Below, piece after piece: positions 56,419 through 64,000 of a stretch of 64,000 nt of DNA. The notes below the pieces were generated by a model that was given only the letters and a program-made list of their open reading frames with translations, made no database searches and was not told where the DNA came from. How positions within the stretch are numbered: the stretch's first letter is position 1; every line of letters begins with the position of its first letter. The translations under genes and the position numbers were made by a program. Origin of the DNA: Actinomadura graeca (GTDB lineage Bacteria > Actinomycetota > Actinomycetes > Streptosporangiales > Streptosporangiaceae); assembly GCF_019175365.1 (NCBI RefSeq), contig NZ_CP059572.1, forward strand, positions 124,001-188,000, given 5' to 3'.

Positions 56419-56679
56419 CTATGCGTAGGCACCGATGATGACGGCGGTGTGCGCGCTGATCCACTGGAGCAGCACGACGTCTCCGGGGCGCGGGGTGTAA
56501 TGGGCCAGGTGGCGGCAGGTGACTGGCATGGCGCCGTTGTGAAAGGTGATGTCGGCTGTCCGGGCGGTCGAGTTCGCCGCTTTGACGGTGGCCGTTGCGG
56601 GCCGGGCCGGGGTGGTGCCGGGGGTGAGGGCGGCGGCGAGGGCGCGCTGTGTGCGCCACCGCTTGAGGTCACGGGCCAT
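56419..56679 (-). CDS. Small phage tail protein with OB-like fold
   Basis: An 86-residue protein. Residues 25-86 contain ITFHNGAMPVTCRHLAHYTP and RPGDVVLLQWISAHTAVIIG, the strand pattern of small OB-like baseplate or spike proteins in actinophages. The ATG at 56679 overlaps the DUF5047 gene end by 11 bases, so the two are coupled. It probably sits at the tail tip next to the DUF5047 protein. No firm family match is claimed. Confidence 0.6.
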   Translation of the reverse strand: MARDLKRWRTQRALAAALTPGTTPARPATATVKAANSTARTADITFHNGAMPVTCRHLAHYTPRPGDVVLLQWISAHTAVIIGAYA

Positions 56680-57817
56680 CGGCCGTTCCTTCGTCGTTGG
56701 GGCGCTCGCGGGTTGCGAGGGCGAGGGTTCCGTCCGGGGTCAGCGGCACCTGGACCGCGTCCACGGTGAAGGTGCGGGCGATGCGGCTGGTGCCGGCGAC
56801 TTGCACGGCGTCGCCGGGGTCGAGCGCCGGGTTGGGGACGGTGGTGGCGTCCACGATGGTGTCGGCGACGCTGTAGCGGGCCAGCAGCGTGCGGGCGGCG
56901 GCTTGGCATTGCTGGACGGTGGTCAGCAGTGGGGAGGAGTAAAACCGGGTGCGCACGCCGAACGGCCCGTTCACCCTGACGGGTGAGGTGGGGCTGGTGA
57001 TGGCGGCCTGCCCCTGGACCGGCGGGGCGTCGGATCCGGTCGCCTCGCCCCGCGCGACGATCAGGTTGTACACCTGATCACGTTTGACGCCCTGGTGTGC
57101 CTGGATGAGCACCCCGTCCGGACCGGCGTCGGCCCGCCATGCGGGCGGGCCGCTCTGGGCGGCGGGCCGGAAGCGCCAGATGCCGCGTCGGTCGGGGAAG
57201 CACTCCACGCCCAGGCTGGTCGCGAGCTGATCGAGCGCGGCCAGACGATCGCTGTCGAAGACCGTGCCGACGGGGACGACGGTCGCGGGCAGCGCGTTCC
57301 ACTCGTCTCGGTTGTAGGGGGCCGGGCGGGCGGGTTCGGGAAGCCCTTCGTTGATCAGCGCGAGCATGATTTGGCGGATCGGCTGCCCGGGGTAGCTGAC
57401 GGGCGCGGGGAACTGCGCGTCTCTCAGGTAGCCGCGGAACGCAACGCCGGTCAGCGACACCTCGGGGTCGCCGTCGCTGGTGCGGAACTCGGTCAGCAGG
57501 TAGCGGCCGAGCGGGACTTCCTCGACGGTCCCGCCGGGGAACCGCACGCCCCGGTAGGGGCACAGCACCAGGCCGTAGATGTTGATGTCGGTTAGGTCCA
57601 CGTCGGGGGCGCCGACCAGCGCCCCGCCCGGCAGGAGTGCGGCAGTTACTTCGCACGTTGCGTAGACGTCGGATGAGCGGTCCAGGGTGACGCTTCCGCC
57701 GGTGACGTCCAGGGCGCTGGTCAGTCGTTTCCCGGTGGCGTCCCACAGCTCGACGCGTGCCGCCATCCCATGCGGGCGGCGCAGCGCTTGCAGGAACAGA
57801 TCGGAGACGGGCCACAT
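56669..57817 (-). CDS. Minor tail protein, DUF5047-like
   Basis: A 382-residue protein resembling the DUF5047 tail proteins of actinophages: opening MWPVSDLFLQALRRPHGMAA followed by RVELWDATGKRL, then VPLGRYLLTEFRTSDGDPEV, a phage-tail hub-like LAALDQLATSLGVECFPDRR and the end FTVDAVQVPLTPDGTLALAT. It likely forms part of the baseplate hub. The start overlaps the upstream gene's last base and the stop overlaps the OB-like gene, giving tight coupling. All residues appear intact, with no frameshift. Confidence 0.8.
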   Translation of the reverse strand: MWPVSDLFLQALRRPHGMAARVELWDATGKRLTSALDVTGGSVTLDRSSDVYATCEVTAALLPGGALVGAPDVDLTDINIYGLVLCPYRGVRFPGGTVEEVPLGRYLLTEFRTSDGDPEVSLTGVAFRGYLRDAQFPAPVSYPGQPIRQIMLALINEGLPEPARPAPYNRDEWNALPATVVPVGTVFDSDRLAALDQLATSLGVECFPDRRGIWRFRPAAQSGPPAWRADAGPDGVLIQAHQGVKRDQVYNLIVARGEATGSDAPPVQGQAAITSPTSPVRVNGPFGVRTRFYSSPLLTTVQQCQAAARTLLARYSVADTIVDATTVPNPALDPGDAVQVAGTSRIARTFTVDAVQVPLTPDGTLALATRERPNDEGTADGP

Positions 57818-58743
57818 CAGTGTCCCTCCCCCCCGTCGGGGGGCGGGGTCTTGGGAGCGCGCAGCGCGTCTAGGTACGTGCGGTAGGCAGCCACGACACG
57901 CTCATAGGTGGCGTGGCCGTTCAGCCAGTCCTGATAGCTGCGCCCCGATGTCTCGGTGATCAGCGGGGTCAGCGGCGGCTCGGTCTCAACTCCGGAGAAC
58001 GTCCAGGTGCGGGCGGGCTCGGTGGCGAGCCGCGAGATGCGCAACTCGGAGACGGAGGCCGCCAGGAAGTACAGGTTCCCGCCCTCGTCGGGGTGGCCTT
58101 GGAGGAGGAACGTGGCCGTGCCGTCGGTCAGCGTGCGGGCGGCGGCGGCCTCGGCGCGGGTGAATGTGGCGGTGGTCAGCTCGAACTCGGCAGCGCGGCG
58201 GACGTCGGCGATGGCGATCGGGGTCCGCCGTCCGAGCACGTAGTGGACTCCGGTGTCGGCTTTGCGTGCCAGTTCGGGGAGTGACTGCACGTGGGCCCGG
58301 ATGCTCAGGGAGGGGTGGCCCACGTCGCGCAGCCAGGTCCATCGGTAGGGCAGGTTGACCTTGAGCGGCGGCGACATCTTGGAGGGGCTTCCGGCCGCGT
58401 CGAAGACTCGGGCGAGGTACTGGACGGGGACCTCTTGAGGGGCTTCGTAGTCGTCGCCGAACGCCGTGCGCCAAACCATCGCCTCAATTGCCTTCTGGTA
58501 GGTGGGGTATGCGCTGCCCAGTTCCGCGTAGGTGGAGTACTGGTCCAGCCACGCCTGATAGGCGTAAAGGCTGGACAGCGGGAGGCGCCACATCGACCGG
58601 ACGGGCCGCAGTGCCCCGTCGGCGGCCAGCCGCCACACGGTGACAGTCGCGGCCTCGGCCTGGAACGCCGATGCGGTGAGGACGATTCGGCCGTAATCGG
58701 GGTCCGGCTCGGCCGTCAGGTGCGGGGCGTTGAGCTCGGGCAT
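57817..58743 (-). CDS. Minor tail protein
   Basis: A 308-residue protein between the tape measure and hub genes, the position of a distal tail or minor tail protein. It has repeated YxxWLDQYSTYAELGSAYPTY-like segments (residues 64-85, and a second near 280: YQDWLNGHATYERVVAAYRT), which look like a duplicated Tyr-rich helix. The centre is beta-rich (ATVTVWRLAADGALRPV). I do not recognise a defined family. ATG 58743 follows a GGAAGGA site 11 bases after the tape measure stop. Confidence 0.75.
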   Translation of the reverse strand: MPELNAPHLTAEPDPDYGRIVLTASAFQAEAATVTVWRLAADGALRPVRSMWRLPLSSLYAYQAWLDQYSTYAELGSAYPTYQKAIEAMVWRTAFGDDYEAPQEVPVQYLARVFDAAGSPSKMSPPLKVNLPYRWTWLRDVGHPSLSIRAHVQSLPELARKADTGVHYVLGRRTPIAIADVRRAAEFELTTATFTRAEAAAARTLTDGTATFLLQGHPDEGGNLYFLAASVSELRISRLATEPARTWTFSGVETEPPLTPLITETSGRSYQDWLNGHATYERVVAAYRTYLDALRAPKTPPPDGGEGH

Positions 58744-58754
58744 CGTCCTTCCTC

Positions 58755-61700
58755 TCAGACGGCCCGCGCGTACAGCGCGCGGGACAGTTCGGCGTCGGCC
58801 TGGTCGATTTCGACGCGGACCAGGTCGCGCAGTTCGGTGTCGCCGATGAACACCCGCACGCCGATAGGCCGGGGCTCGGGGTGGGGCGGGGTGGTGGACA
58901 CGGGGGTGAGCGCGGCCACCGCCCGCGAGGCGGTCAGCGGGATCACCGCCTCGGGTCCGGCCTCTCCCAGGAGCCCCAGCGTGGGACGGGTGACGACGCC
59001 GCCCGTACCGAACATCTGGAGCTTGGACAGGACGGCGACCGCCTTAGCGGCCAGGCCGGGCCCCAGCGCGCGATAGAGCCGGGTCATGGGGCTGCTGCGG
59101 TCTTCGGGGTTCTGGGCGAGCACGGCGCGCAGGTCGTCCCGGACGATGCCGCCCTTGGCGTACCGGCTGGGGCGTACGACGACGGGCGCCATCCGGGAGG
59201 TGCGGACCACCCGGGGGCCGTGGTTGCCCTCGATCATGCCGTGCGGCTTCTCCACGATCCCGATGTGCCTGCCGGGCCAGATGCCAAGGTCACCGGGGCG
59301 AGGTGCGCCGGGCTGGCGCCGCATTCCCAGGTAGCCGCTGGCGGCGGCGGTCGGGTACCCCTTGTAGGCGGCTTGCGCGCCTGCGTGCTTGATGACCCAG
59401 GACACGAAGTTGGCGCACCACTTGGTTCCGGCAGGCCACCCGAACTCGTCGTTGTACTTGTTGTCGTTGTCGCGGCCCCGGTCGCCCTGCCCGAGTTGGG
59501 AGAGGGCGACCCGCACGACCTTGGTCGGGCCGAGCTTGGCCAGCCACCGGTTCTCGTTGCGGGTGAAGTACCGCAGGACACCGTTCACGATCGTGCGTGG
59601 GAGGGCGGCGACCAGCTTGCCGAATCCGGTCTTGGTGAACCCCGACGACTCCGCGGCGGCGAGGATCGGGGTGAACGCGGCGCGGGCGGCGGCGGCGACG
59701 CCGCGCCCGAACAGGTCCTTACCCTCGTTAAGGAATCCGCCGACGGCTCCGCCGATCCGGCCGACGATGCCGCCCTTGGCGAACCGGGCGGGGGCGGTGA
59801 GCTGTCCCTGACGGGCGGCCTTGTTGATGCTGTGGATCCACCCGGCCCCCAGGAACCGGACCGCTTCGGGCCGCAAGACGGCTTCGCCTGGCGACAGCAG
59901 CGCGGTCACCGAGTCGTGGCCGGGCCGATATCCGTCCAGGACACCGCCCATGGCGAACTTCGGTGCGGCGGGCAGCTTGGGCAGCCCGACCCTGTCGGCC
60001 AGGGCGTCCCAGATGCGCTTGATGCCGCCGGAGTAGACCGTCTCCACCACGAACCGCACGGGATCGGCGGCGGCCTTCCTAATGCCGCTCCAGATGCGCT
60101 GGATCGCCCTGACACCGGTCCAGAAGCCGCGCTGCATCTGGCCGAGGAAGCCCAGGACGACGCCCTTGATGGCGCCCCACACCACCGACGCTGTTGTCTT
60201 GATCGCCCACCAGGCGCCCTGGAAGATCGCCCGGTAGATGGCGATGTAGACCTTGGCGACGGTCCAGATGACCTTCCAGGTCCCGATCAGGACCGCCTTG
60301 ATCACCGCCCAGGCGACCGCAGTGCCGTTGCGGATCGCCCACCAGGCGCCCAGGAAGATCGCTCGGTAGATCGCTATGTAGACCTTGGCGACGGTCCAGA
60401 TGACCTTCCAGATACCGGTCAGGACGCCGCCGATGGAGCCCCAGACGGCCGCCGTGGTGTTGCGGATCCAGTTCCACCCGGCGGTGATGCCAGCGGTCAG
60501 GACGGCGATCGAGAGCAGGACGCCGGTCTTGATGGCGTTCCAGACCGCCATCACGATCGCACGGAAGGTCTCCGATCGGGTCCAGGCGACCACGAGCGCG
60601 GCCCCGAGCGCGACCAGCGCGAGGACCACCAGCCCGACCGGGTTGGCGGACATGGCGGCGTTGAGTAGCCATTGAGCGGCCGTCCACGAGAGCACGGCCA
60701 GCCGCACCACTCCCGCCGCAGCGGCGGCGGCGAGCTGCCGCGCGGCGGAGGCGGCGGCGGCCACGCCGGTCCGGACGTACCCGGCTGCCATTCGGCCGAG
60801 GTTGACGGCGGTGGCGAAGGCGGCCTTGCCCGCCCTGACGGTGGCGAGCGCGGCCGTCTTGATCATGGCGCCCGCCTTGCGGGCGGTCTCGCCCGCATAC
60901 ATGGCGCGCAGGCGCAGCGTGTTCCACGCGCCGCCCGCGCCCTTGAGGACGGCGGTGGTGCCGCCGACGACGGTCTTGGCCGCGCCGTAGGTCGCGGCGA
61001 CCGCCTTGGCGCCGATGGCGATTCCGCCGACGGCCGCGCCGGTGGCGATCAGGCCGGACGGGGAGATGTTGAGCGCCTGTCCGGCCCGCTGGAGCAGGTT
61101 CAGGGCTGGGACGCCGTAGTCGAGGACGGCGCCGGTGACCTTGGCCTGCATCCCGCGCTTGAACGCCTCGAACCGGGCCGAGGAGGTGTTCTGTAGCGTC
61201 TTACCGGCCGAGTCGGTGGCGCCCTGGAAGTTCCCGAGAGCGGCGGTGGCCTTGCTGGGGTCCATCGCCAGCAGCGCGCCCCCGAGGTCTTCAGCCTGGG
61301 TGCCGAACAGTGCCACGGCGGCGGCGGACCGGTCGGCGGGGTCCTTGATGCCGCGCAGCCGGGACAGGACGAGCTGGAGGCCCTGCGCGGCGGCGGGACC
61401 GCCCGCCGCGAACGTCGCGGTCATCTGCCTGGCGTCCAGGCCGAGCGCCTTGAACCCGGCGGCGCTGGTCTTGGAGCCGTCCACTGCGCGGATGGAGAAC
61501 TCCTTGAGGGCGTCGGCGGCGACGTCGCTGTCGCGTGCGCCCGCCTTGATGGCTTGGGAAATCAGGCCCATCGCGGCCGGGCCGGTCAGCCCGAGCTTTT
61601 GGAACTGGACGGAGTACTCGTTGACGGTGTCCAGCAGGTCGCCGCCCTTGTCGGCGCCCTGCTGGGCTCCCTTGGTGATCAGGTCGAACGCCTCGCTGGC

Positions 61701-62285
61701 GTTCTTGGCCAGGCCGGTGCGAAGAAGCTGGGAGACGGCCCGGGTGGTGTCGCCGACATCGGCGTCCATCACCTTGGCGAGGGTGAGCGCGCGGCCCGTG
61801 GTGGCCTCCAGCGCCGTCCGGGACGCGCCCCGCATCCCATCGATGTTGCGGATCACCGAGGTGACCGCGCCGGAGACCTCCTCCAGCGAGGAGCCGTAGG
61901 CACGTGCGTACAGCGACCCGGCGACTTTCCCCGCCTGAGCGGACTCGGTGCGGGTCAGTCCGAGCTGGGCGGACATGGTGGCGCGGGCCGAGTCCAGGCT
62001 CAGCGCCCCGGACACGCCAGCGGCCAGCGCCGTCCCGGCGGCGGCCCCGGCGAGGGTGGCGGCGCCCTTGAGCTTGCCGAGTCCCGGCTTGGCGGCAGCC
62101 GCTGCGCGGCTGCCGAACCGCTGACCGCCCTCGCCGCCGGACTTGCCCAGCTCGCCGCTTGCCTGGGCTCCGGCCTGGCTGGCGGCGCGGCGGACCGGCG
62201 CGGCAAGTTGCCGGGAAGTCTCGCGGCCGAAGCCGGAGAGGTCGGGCAGGACGGCCAGATAGACCGCGCCGATCGGGCTAGTCAC
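58755..62285 (-). CDS. Tape measure protein with C-terminal CHAP domain
   Basis: An 1176-residue tape measure protein that sets tail length. The TP901-type region is early (LGLTRTESAQAGKVAGSLYA, VISQAIKAG-type helices, FQKLGLTGPAAMGLISQAIK). Long hydrophobic stretches include AGVVRLAVLSWTAAQWLLNA and a 44-residue repeat at about 620-695 (IWKVIWTVAKVYIAIYRAIF twice). Near residue 957 a CHAP/NlpC-like domain has the catalytic Cys in TKWCANFVSWVIK and His in GRHIGIVEKPHG near 1007, likely cutting peptidoglycan during entry. GTG 62285 with GGGGAG seven bases upstream overlaps the chaperone gene. Confidence 0.93.
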   Translation of the reverse strand: MTSPIGAVYLAVLPDLSGFGRETSRQLAAPVRRAASQAGAQASGELGKSGGEGGQRFGSRAAAAAKPGLGKLKGAATLAGAAAGTALAAGVSGALSLDSARATMSAQLGLTRTESAQAGKVAGSLYARAYGSSLEEVSGAVTSVIRNIDGMRGASRTALEATTGRALTLAKVMDADVGDTTRAVSQLLRTGLAKNASEAFDLITKGAQQGADKGGDLLDTVNEYSVQFQKLGLTGPAAMGLISQAIKAGARDSDVAADALKEFSIRAVDGSKTSAAGFKALGLDARQMTATFAAGGPAAAQGLQLVLSRLRGIKDPADRSAAAVALFGTQAEDLGGALLAMDPSKATAALGNFQGATDSAGKTLQNTSSARFEAFKRGMQAKVTGAVLDYGVPALNLLQRAGQALNISPSGLIATGAAVGGIAIGAKAVAATYGAAKTVVGGTTAVLKGAGGAWNTLRLRAMYAGETARKAGAMIKTAALATVRAGKAAFATAVNLGRMAAGYVRTGVAAAASAARQLAAAAAAGVVRLAVLSWTAAQWLLNAAMSANPVGLVVLALVALGAALVVAWTRSETFRAIVMAVWNAIKTGVLLSIAVLTAGITAGWNWIRNTTAAVWGSIGGVLTGIWKVIWTVAKVYIAIYRAIFLGAWWAIRNGTAVAWAVIKAVLIGTWKVIWTVAKVYIAIYRAIFQGAWWAIKTTASVVWGAIKGVVLGFLGQMQRGFWTGVRAIQRIWSGIRKAAADPVRFVVETVYSGGIKRIWDALADRVGLPKLPAAPKFAMGGVLDGYRPGHDSVTALLSPGEAVLRPEAVRFLGAGWIHSINKAARQGQLTAPARFAKGGIVGRIGGAVGGFLNEGKDLFGRGVAAAARAAFTPILAAAESSGFTKTGFGKLVAALPRTIVNGVLRYFTRNENRWLAKLGPTKVVRVALSQLGQGDRGRDNDNKYNDEFGWPAGTKWCANFVSWVIKHAGAQAAYKGYPTAAASGYLGMRRQPGAPRPGDLGIWPGRHIGIVEKPHGMIEGNHGPRVVRTSRMAPVVVRPSRYAKGGIVRDDLRAVLAQNPEDRSSPMTRLYRALGPGLAAKAVAVLSKLQMFGTGGVVTRPTLGLLGEAGPEAVIPLTASRAVAALTPVSTTPPHPEPRPIGVRVFIGDTELRDLVRVEIDQADAELSRALYARAV
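60201..60429. repeat. 132-base direct repeat inside the tape measure gene
   Basis: The stretches 60201-60297 and 60333-60429 are nearly identical, with a 132-base period (44 codons). Both encode the hydrophobic AWWAI... and VIWTVAKVYIAIYRAIF segment. Such periodic duplication changes tail length in tape measure genes. Confidence 0.85.
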
Positions 62286-62673
62286 GGGGCGCTCCCCACG
62301 CTCGGGTGATGACCGCCTGGACTTCCTCGGCGGAGCGGGCGGCGCGGCGCGGTGGCACGGCGGGCTGGTCGGGTCGGGGCACCCGCAGCGGCCCGGGTAG
62401 CTCGTGCTTGGCTACGCCGTGCGCTGACAGGTGCGAGCGGTACAGGGCGTGGAGGATCTCGGCGATCTGCGCGAGCAGCTCGATGGAGACCGGCCACGCC
62501 CCGTCCGGGGTGTTGGAGGCCGCGTCCGGCGGCAGGCCCCTGAACAGGGCCGCGATCTGCCGGACGTCCAGCCGGGACAGGTCGGCGCCGTAGAAGCGGC
62601 GGAAGTCGGCCTCGGCGGTGGCGCGGCGGCGGGGGTCAGCCGTCAGCCACGCGACGAGGCCGAGGCTTCCCCC
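62278..62673 (-). CDS. Tail assembly chaperone, GT-type extension (second frame)
   Basis: The open frame from the slippery site to 62278 encodes the extension of the chaperone (LGLVAWLTADPRRRATAEAD, then FRRFYGADLSRLDVRQIAAL and the helical end VQAVITRAWGAPRD). It has no ribosome site of its own. It would be joined to the first frame by a -1 shift at GGGGGAA (62673-62667). The fused product corresponds to the G-T protein of siphophages that loads the tape measure. It overlaps the tape measure start by eight bases. Confidence 0.8.
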   Translation of the reverse strand, partial: GGSLGLVAWLTADPRRRATAEADFRRFYGADLSRLDVRQIAALFRGLPPDAASNTPDGAWPVSIELLAQIAEILHALYRSHLSAHGVAKHELPGPLRVPRPDQPAVPPRRAARSAEEVQAVITRAWGAPRD

Positions 62674-62942
62674 GCGCCGTCCCCGTAGACCTGCTCCACC
62701 AGAGCGCGCAGCCAGTCCACGCTCAGGTCGTTGCCGGCGGACTCGATCAGGTCGTCGAGCTGGTCGCCGAACAGGCACCTGAGCGCCTTGGCGATGTCTT
62801 CTTGCTGGAGGTAGTAGGGGAAGGCCAGCGGGAGCCGGGCGGGCATGGGGAACCGCTTGTCGGCCAGGGTGATCCCGGTTTCCTCGGCGGGGTTGTCGGC
62901 GTTGACGGCTGCGGTGATGGTGTCGGCATCGACCCAGGACAC
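62643..62942 (-). CDS. Tail assembly chaperone, G-type (first frame)
   Basis: A 99-residue protein between the major tail and tape measure genes, the place of gpG. Sequence MSWVDADTITAAVNADNPAE, then FPYYLQQEDIAKALRCLFGD and LIESAGNDLSVDWLRALVEQ, all helical. It ends EASASSRG just past the slippery site. Most ribosomes would end here; a fraction shift to the longer form. The ATG at 62942 is preceded by AAAGAGAGAG. Confidence 0.82.
   Translation of the reverse strand: MSWVDADTITAAVNADNPAEETGITLADKRFPMPARLPLAFPYYLQQEDIAKALRCLFGDQLDDLIESAGNDLSVDWLRALVEQVYGDGAGEASASSRG
62667..62673 (-). promoter_or_regulatory. Slippery site for -1 ribosomal frameshift
   Basis: On the minus strand the heptamer G-GGG-GAA lies in the zero frame 24 bases before the stop of the first chaperone frame. 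A -1 slip here enters the second frame exactly where family-like sequence (GGSLGLVAWL) starts. Frame arithmetic agrees with both open frames. Confidence 0.7.
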
Positions 62943-63038
62943 GGGGCTCTCTCTTTCAAGGTCCGCCAGGACAGTCGGCGGGGCAGAAGGTGGGCAGGGC
63001 GGGCCGCGCCCCGGCGCACAGGCCGGGGGGCGGCGCGG

Positions 63039-63665
63039 TCATGCGTCGGGAGCGGCGGGCGGGGCGAAGCGCGCGTCGAGGCTGTCGAACTGCCAGGCGG
63101 GCGCTCCGGCCTCGCCGAGCGCGGCAACCGTGACGCCGAGCAAGGCGCCCTCGTCGCGCTTGAGCGTCAGGTCCTCGTTCTCGGACACCACAGTGCGCGG
63201 CAGGTAGATCTGCGCGGAGAACGTGCCGTCCACCCAGCGCAGCAGCACGGCCCGCTCCTCCTCGGAGCCGGGCGCGGGCGGGGTGTAGGTGTAACCGGCC
63301 GCCGCGTCGCCGCTCCAGGCGCCGCCCGCGAACGCGAACGACATCGACGCCCGCGACCACGAGGCCATGGCGAACTTCAGGGTGTTCTCGACCGAGGTCG
63401 TCAGGCGGCGCGCGGCATACAGCGACTGCCAGACCATGATGTCGGCAGTGTCGCGGGAGTTGCCGAACGCCACCCCGTCCTCGCCGACCAGGCCAAGCCG
63501 GGTCCACGTCGCAGGCGGCGCGTCCTTGATCGCGGGCTTGGCGGTGCGGGCGGGGGCGGCCCACAGATCCCCGGACGCGCCGATGATCGGCACATCGTTC
63601 GCGGCGGCATCGGCGAGGGCGGCGGTCTTGGTCAGGTCGGGGATGTCGTTGGGCTTGCTGGGCAT
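63039..63665 (-). CDS. Phage major tail protein
   Basis: A 208-residue protein in the position of the tail tube protein. It opens MPSKPNDIPDLTKTAALADA, has an Ala/Pro/Gly-rich middle (PATWTRLGLVGEDGVAFGNS, RRLTTSVENTLKFAMASWSR) and a beta-rich end with SENEDLTLKRDEGALLGVTV. Length and order fit a siphophage tube protein of the phi13 type. ATG 63665 follows a weak GGGTC. Tail tube proteins are abundant, so this gene should be the most expressed in the module if active. Confidence 0.82.
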   Translation of the reverse strand: MPSKPNDIPDLTKTAALADAAANDVPIIGASGDLWAAPARTAKPAIKDAPPATWTRLGLVGEDGVAFGNSRDTADIMVWQSLYAARRLTTSVENTLKFAMASWSRASMSFAFAGGAWSGDAAAGYTYTPPAPGSEEERAVLLRWVDGTFSAQIYLPRTVVSENEDLTLKRDEGALLGVTVAALGEAGAPAWQFDSLDARFAPPAAPDA

Positions 63666-63702
63666 GGGGCAGACCCCTCGTGCAGGGCCGCCGAGGCGCG
63701 CG

Positions 63703-64000
63703 TCAGGGGTGAGCGAAGACGCTCAGCCCGAGCCGCGCCCGGTGCTTGACCGGCTCGTATTCGGGGTCAAGGTCGGCGGCGAAGATGGTGAGTCGGGAGT
63801 CGGTCACCACGCCGCCTGGACGCGAGCCGGGCAGGCGCCACACGAGCGCCTCGACAAGGCACCTGGCCGTGTCGCTTACCTGAGCCTGACGATCGGCCCA
63901 GACGTCGAGCTGGAGGTCGGCCCGGTCCAGCCAGGCCGACGAGTCGGTGAACGCCCCGCCGAACCGCATCACGCGGCACAGCGGGAACGTCTTGTCCTTG
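63703..64000 (-). CDS. Tail completion/terminator protein, N-terminus cut by the window
   Basis: The frame is open to the window edge; an internal ATG at 63972 is preceded by in-frame codons for KDKTFPLCRV, so the gene begins further upstream. The visible 99 codons include WLDRADLQLDVWADRQAQVS and VTDSRLTIFAADLDPEYEPV, ending LSVFAHP. Strands and position before the tail tube gene match a tail terminator (gpU-like) protein that caps the tube. The product is incomplete here. Confidence 0.75.
   Translation of the reverse strand, partial: KDKTFPLCRVMRFGGAFTDSSAWLDRADLQLDVWADRQAQVSDTARCLVEALVWRLPGSRPGGVVTDSRLTIFAADLDPEYEPVKHRARLGLSVFAHP

Larger units (their letters stand above)
55745..64000 (-). 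mobile_element. Phage tail module (edge of a prophage or tail-derived island)
   Basis: All genes are on the minus strand in canonical siphophage order: tail completion, major tail, G/GT assembly chaperones with a frameshift, tape measure, distal tail proteins, short fibre. Composition is visibly less extreme in GC than the flanks. No lysis, integrase, capsid or replication genes are in view; head genes would lie beyond 64000. The module ends directly at the truncated hydrolase. Confidence 0.85.

Overview
The window is a piece of a very GC-rich actinomycete chromosome, with GTG and TTG starts, strong GGAGG ribosome sites and many leaderless-looking promoters. It carries menF, menE, menB, menC and menD, the classical isochorismate route to menaquinone. 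Streptomyces uses the futalosine route, so a Thermomonosporaceae/Streptosporangiales-type organism (for example Actinomadura-like) is more likely. That placement is inference from gene content only.

Left part (1-9.7 kb): the end of a lactate-utilization operon (lutB, lutC), a TetR regulator, small proteins, a Nudix hydrolase, a MarR-controlled DrrAB-type ABC exporter, a secreted phytase-like esterase and a principal-type sigma-70 factor. Middle-left (10-25 kb): the menaquinone cluster (menE/menB divergon, menC-menD operon, menF apart) with a cation-diffusion transporter, a PadR-controlled membrane protein, a tyrosine phosphatase, a fatty acid desaturase, a Nei-type DNA glycosylase, a PEBP protein, BioY, a spermidine-synthase-like protein and an HtrA-like protease. 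The menE/menB and menF promoters share the same TGAAC-N2-GTTCA palindrome over the -35 element. This suggests one unidentified regulator for the pathway.

Middle (26-45.6 kb): a series of small regulator-plus-target units: ArsR with VOC and SRPBCC proteins, DeoR with a HAD phosphatase, MarR with an EamA exporter and an NmrA-type reductase, an aldo/keto reductase behind twin palindromes, a radical SAM protein, a GHL10-type lipoprotein, an anti-sigma-like ATPase, a WYL regulator, a 937-residue protein with a degenerate AAA-like domain, a second EamA exporter, and a second ABC-2 exporter with its TetR. Most have a recognisable operator in the divergent gap.

Right part (45.6-55.2 kb): a von Willebrand A protein next to an ARPP-1-like protein, followed by a strongly structured non-coding stretch. 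Then come an ECF42-type sigma factor operon with its DGPF (YciI) partner and a VOC protein, an AI-2E transporter, a GH3 enzyme and a PAP2 phosphatase.

End (55.2-64 kb): a minus-strand phage tail module (tail completion, major tail, frameshifted assembly chaperones, tape measure with CHAP domain, minor tail proteins, short fibre). It stops right beside a hydrolase that lacks its N-terminal half, so this looks like one edge of a prophage or of a domesticated tail island. The rest lies outside the window.
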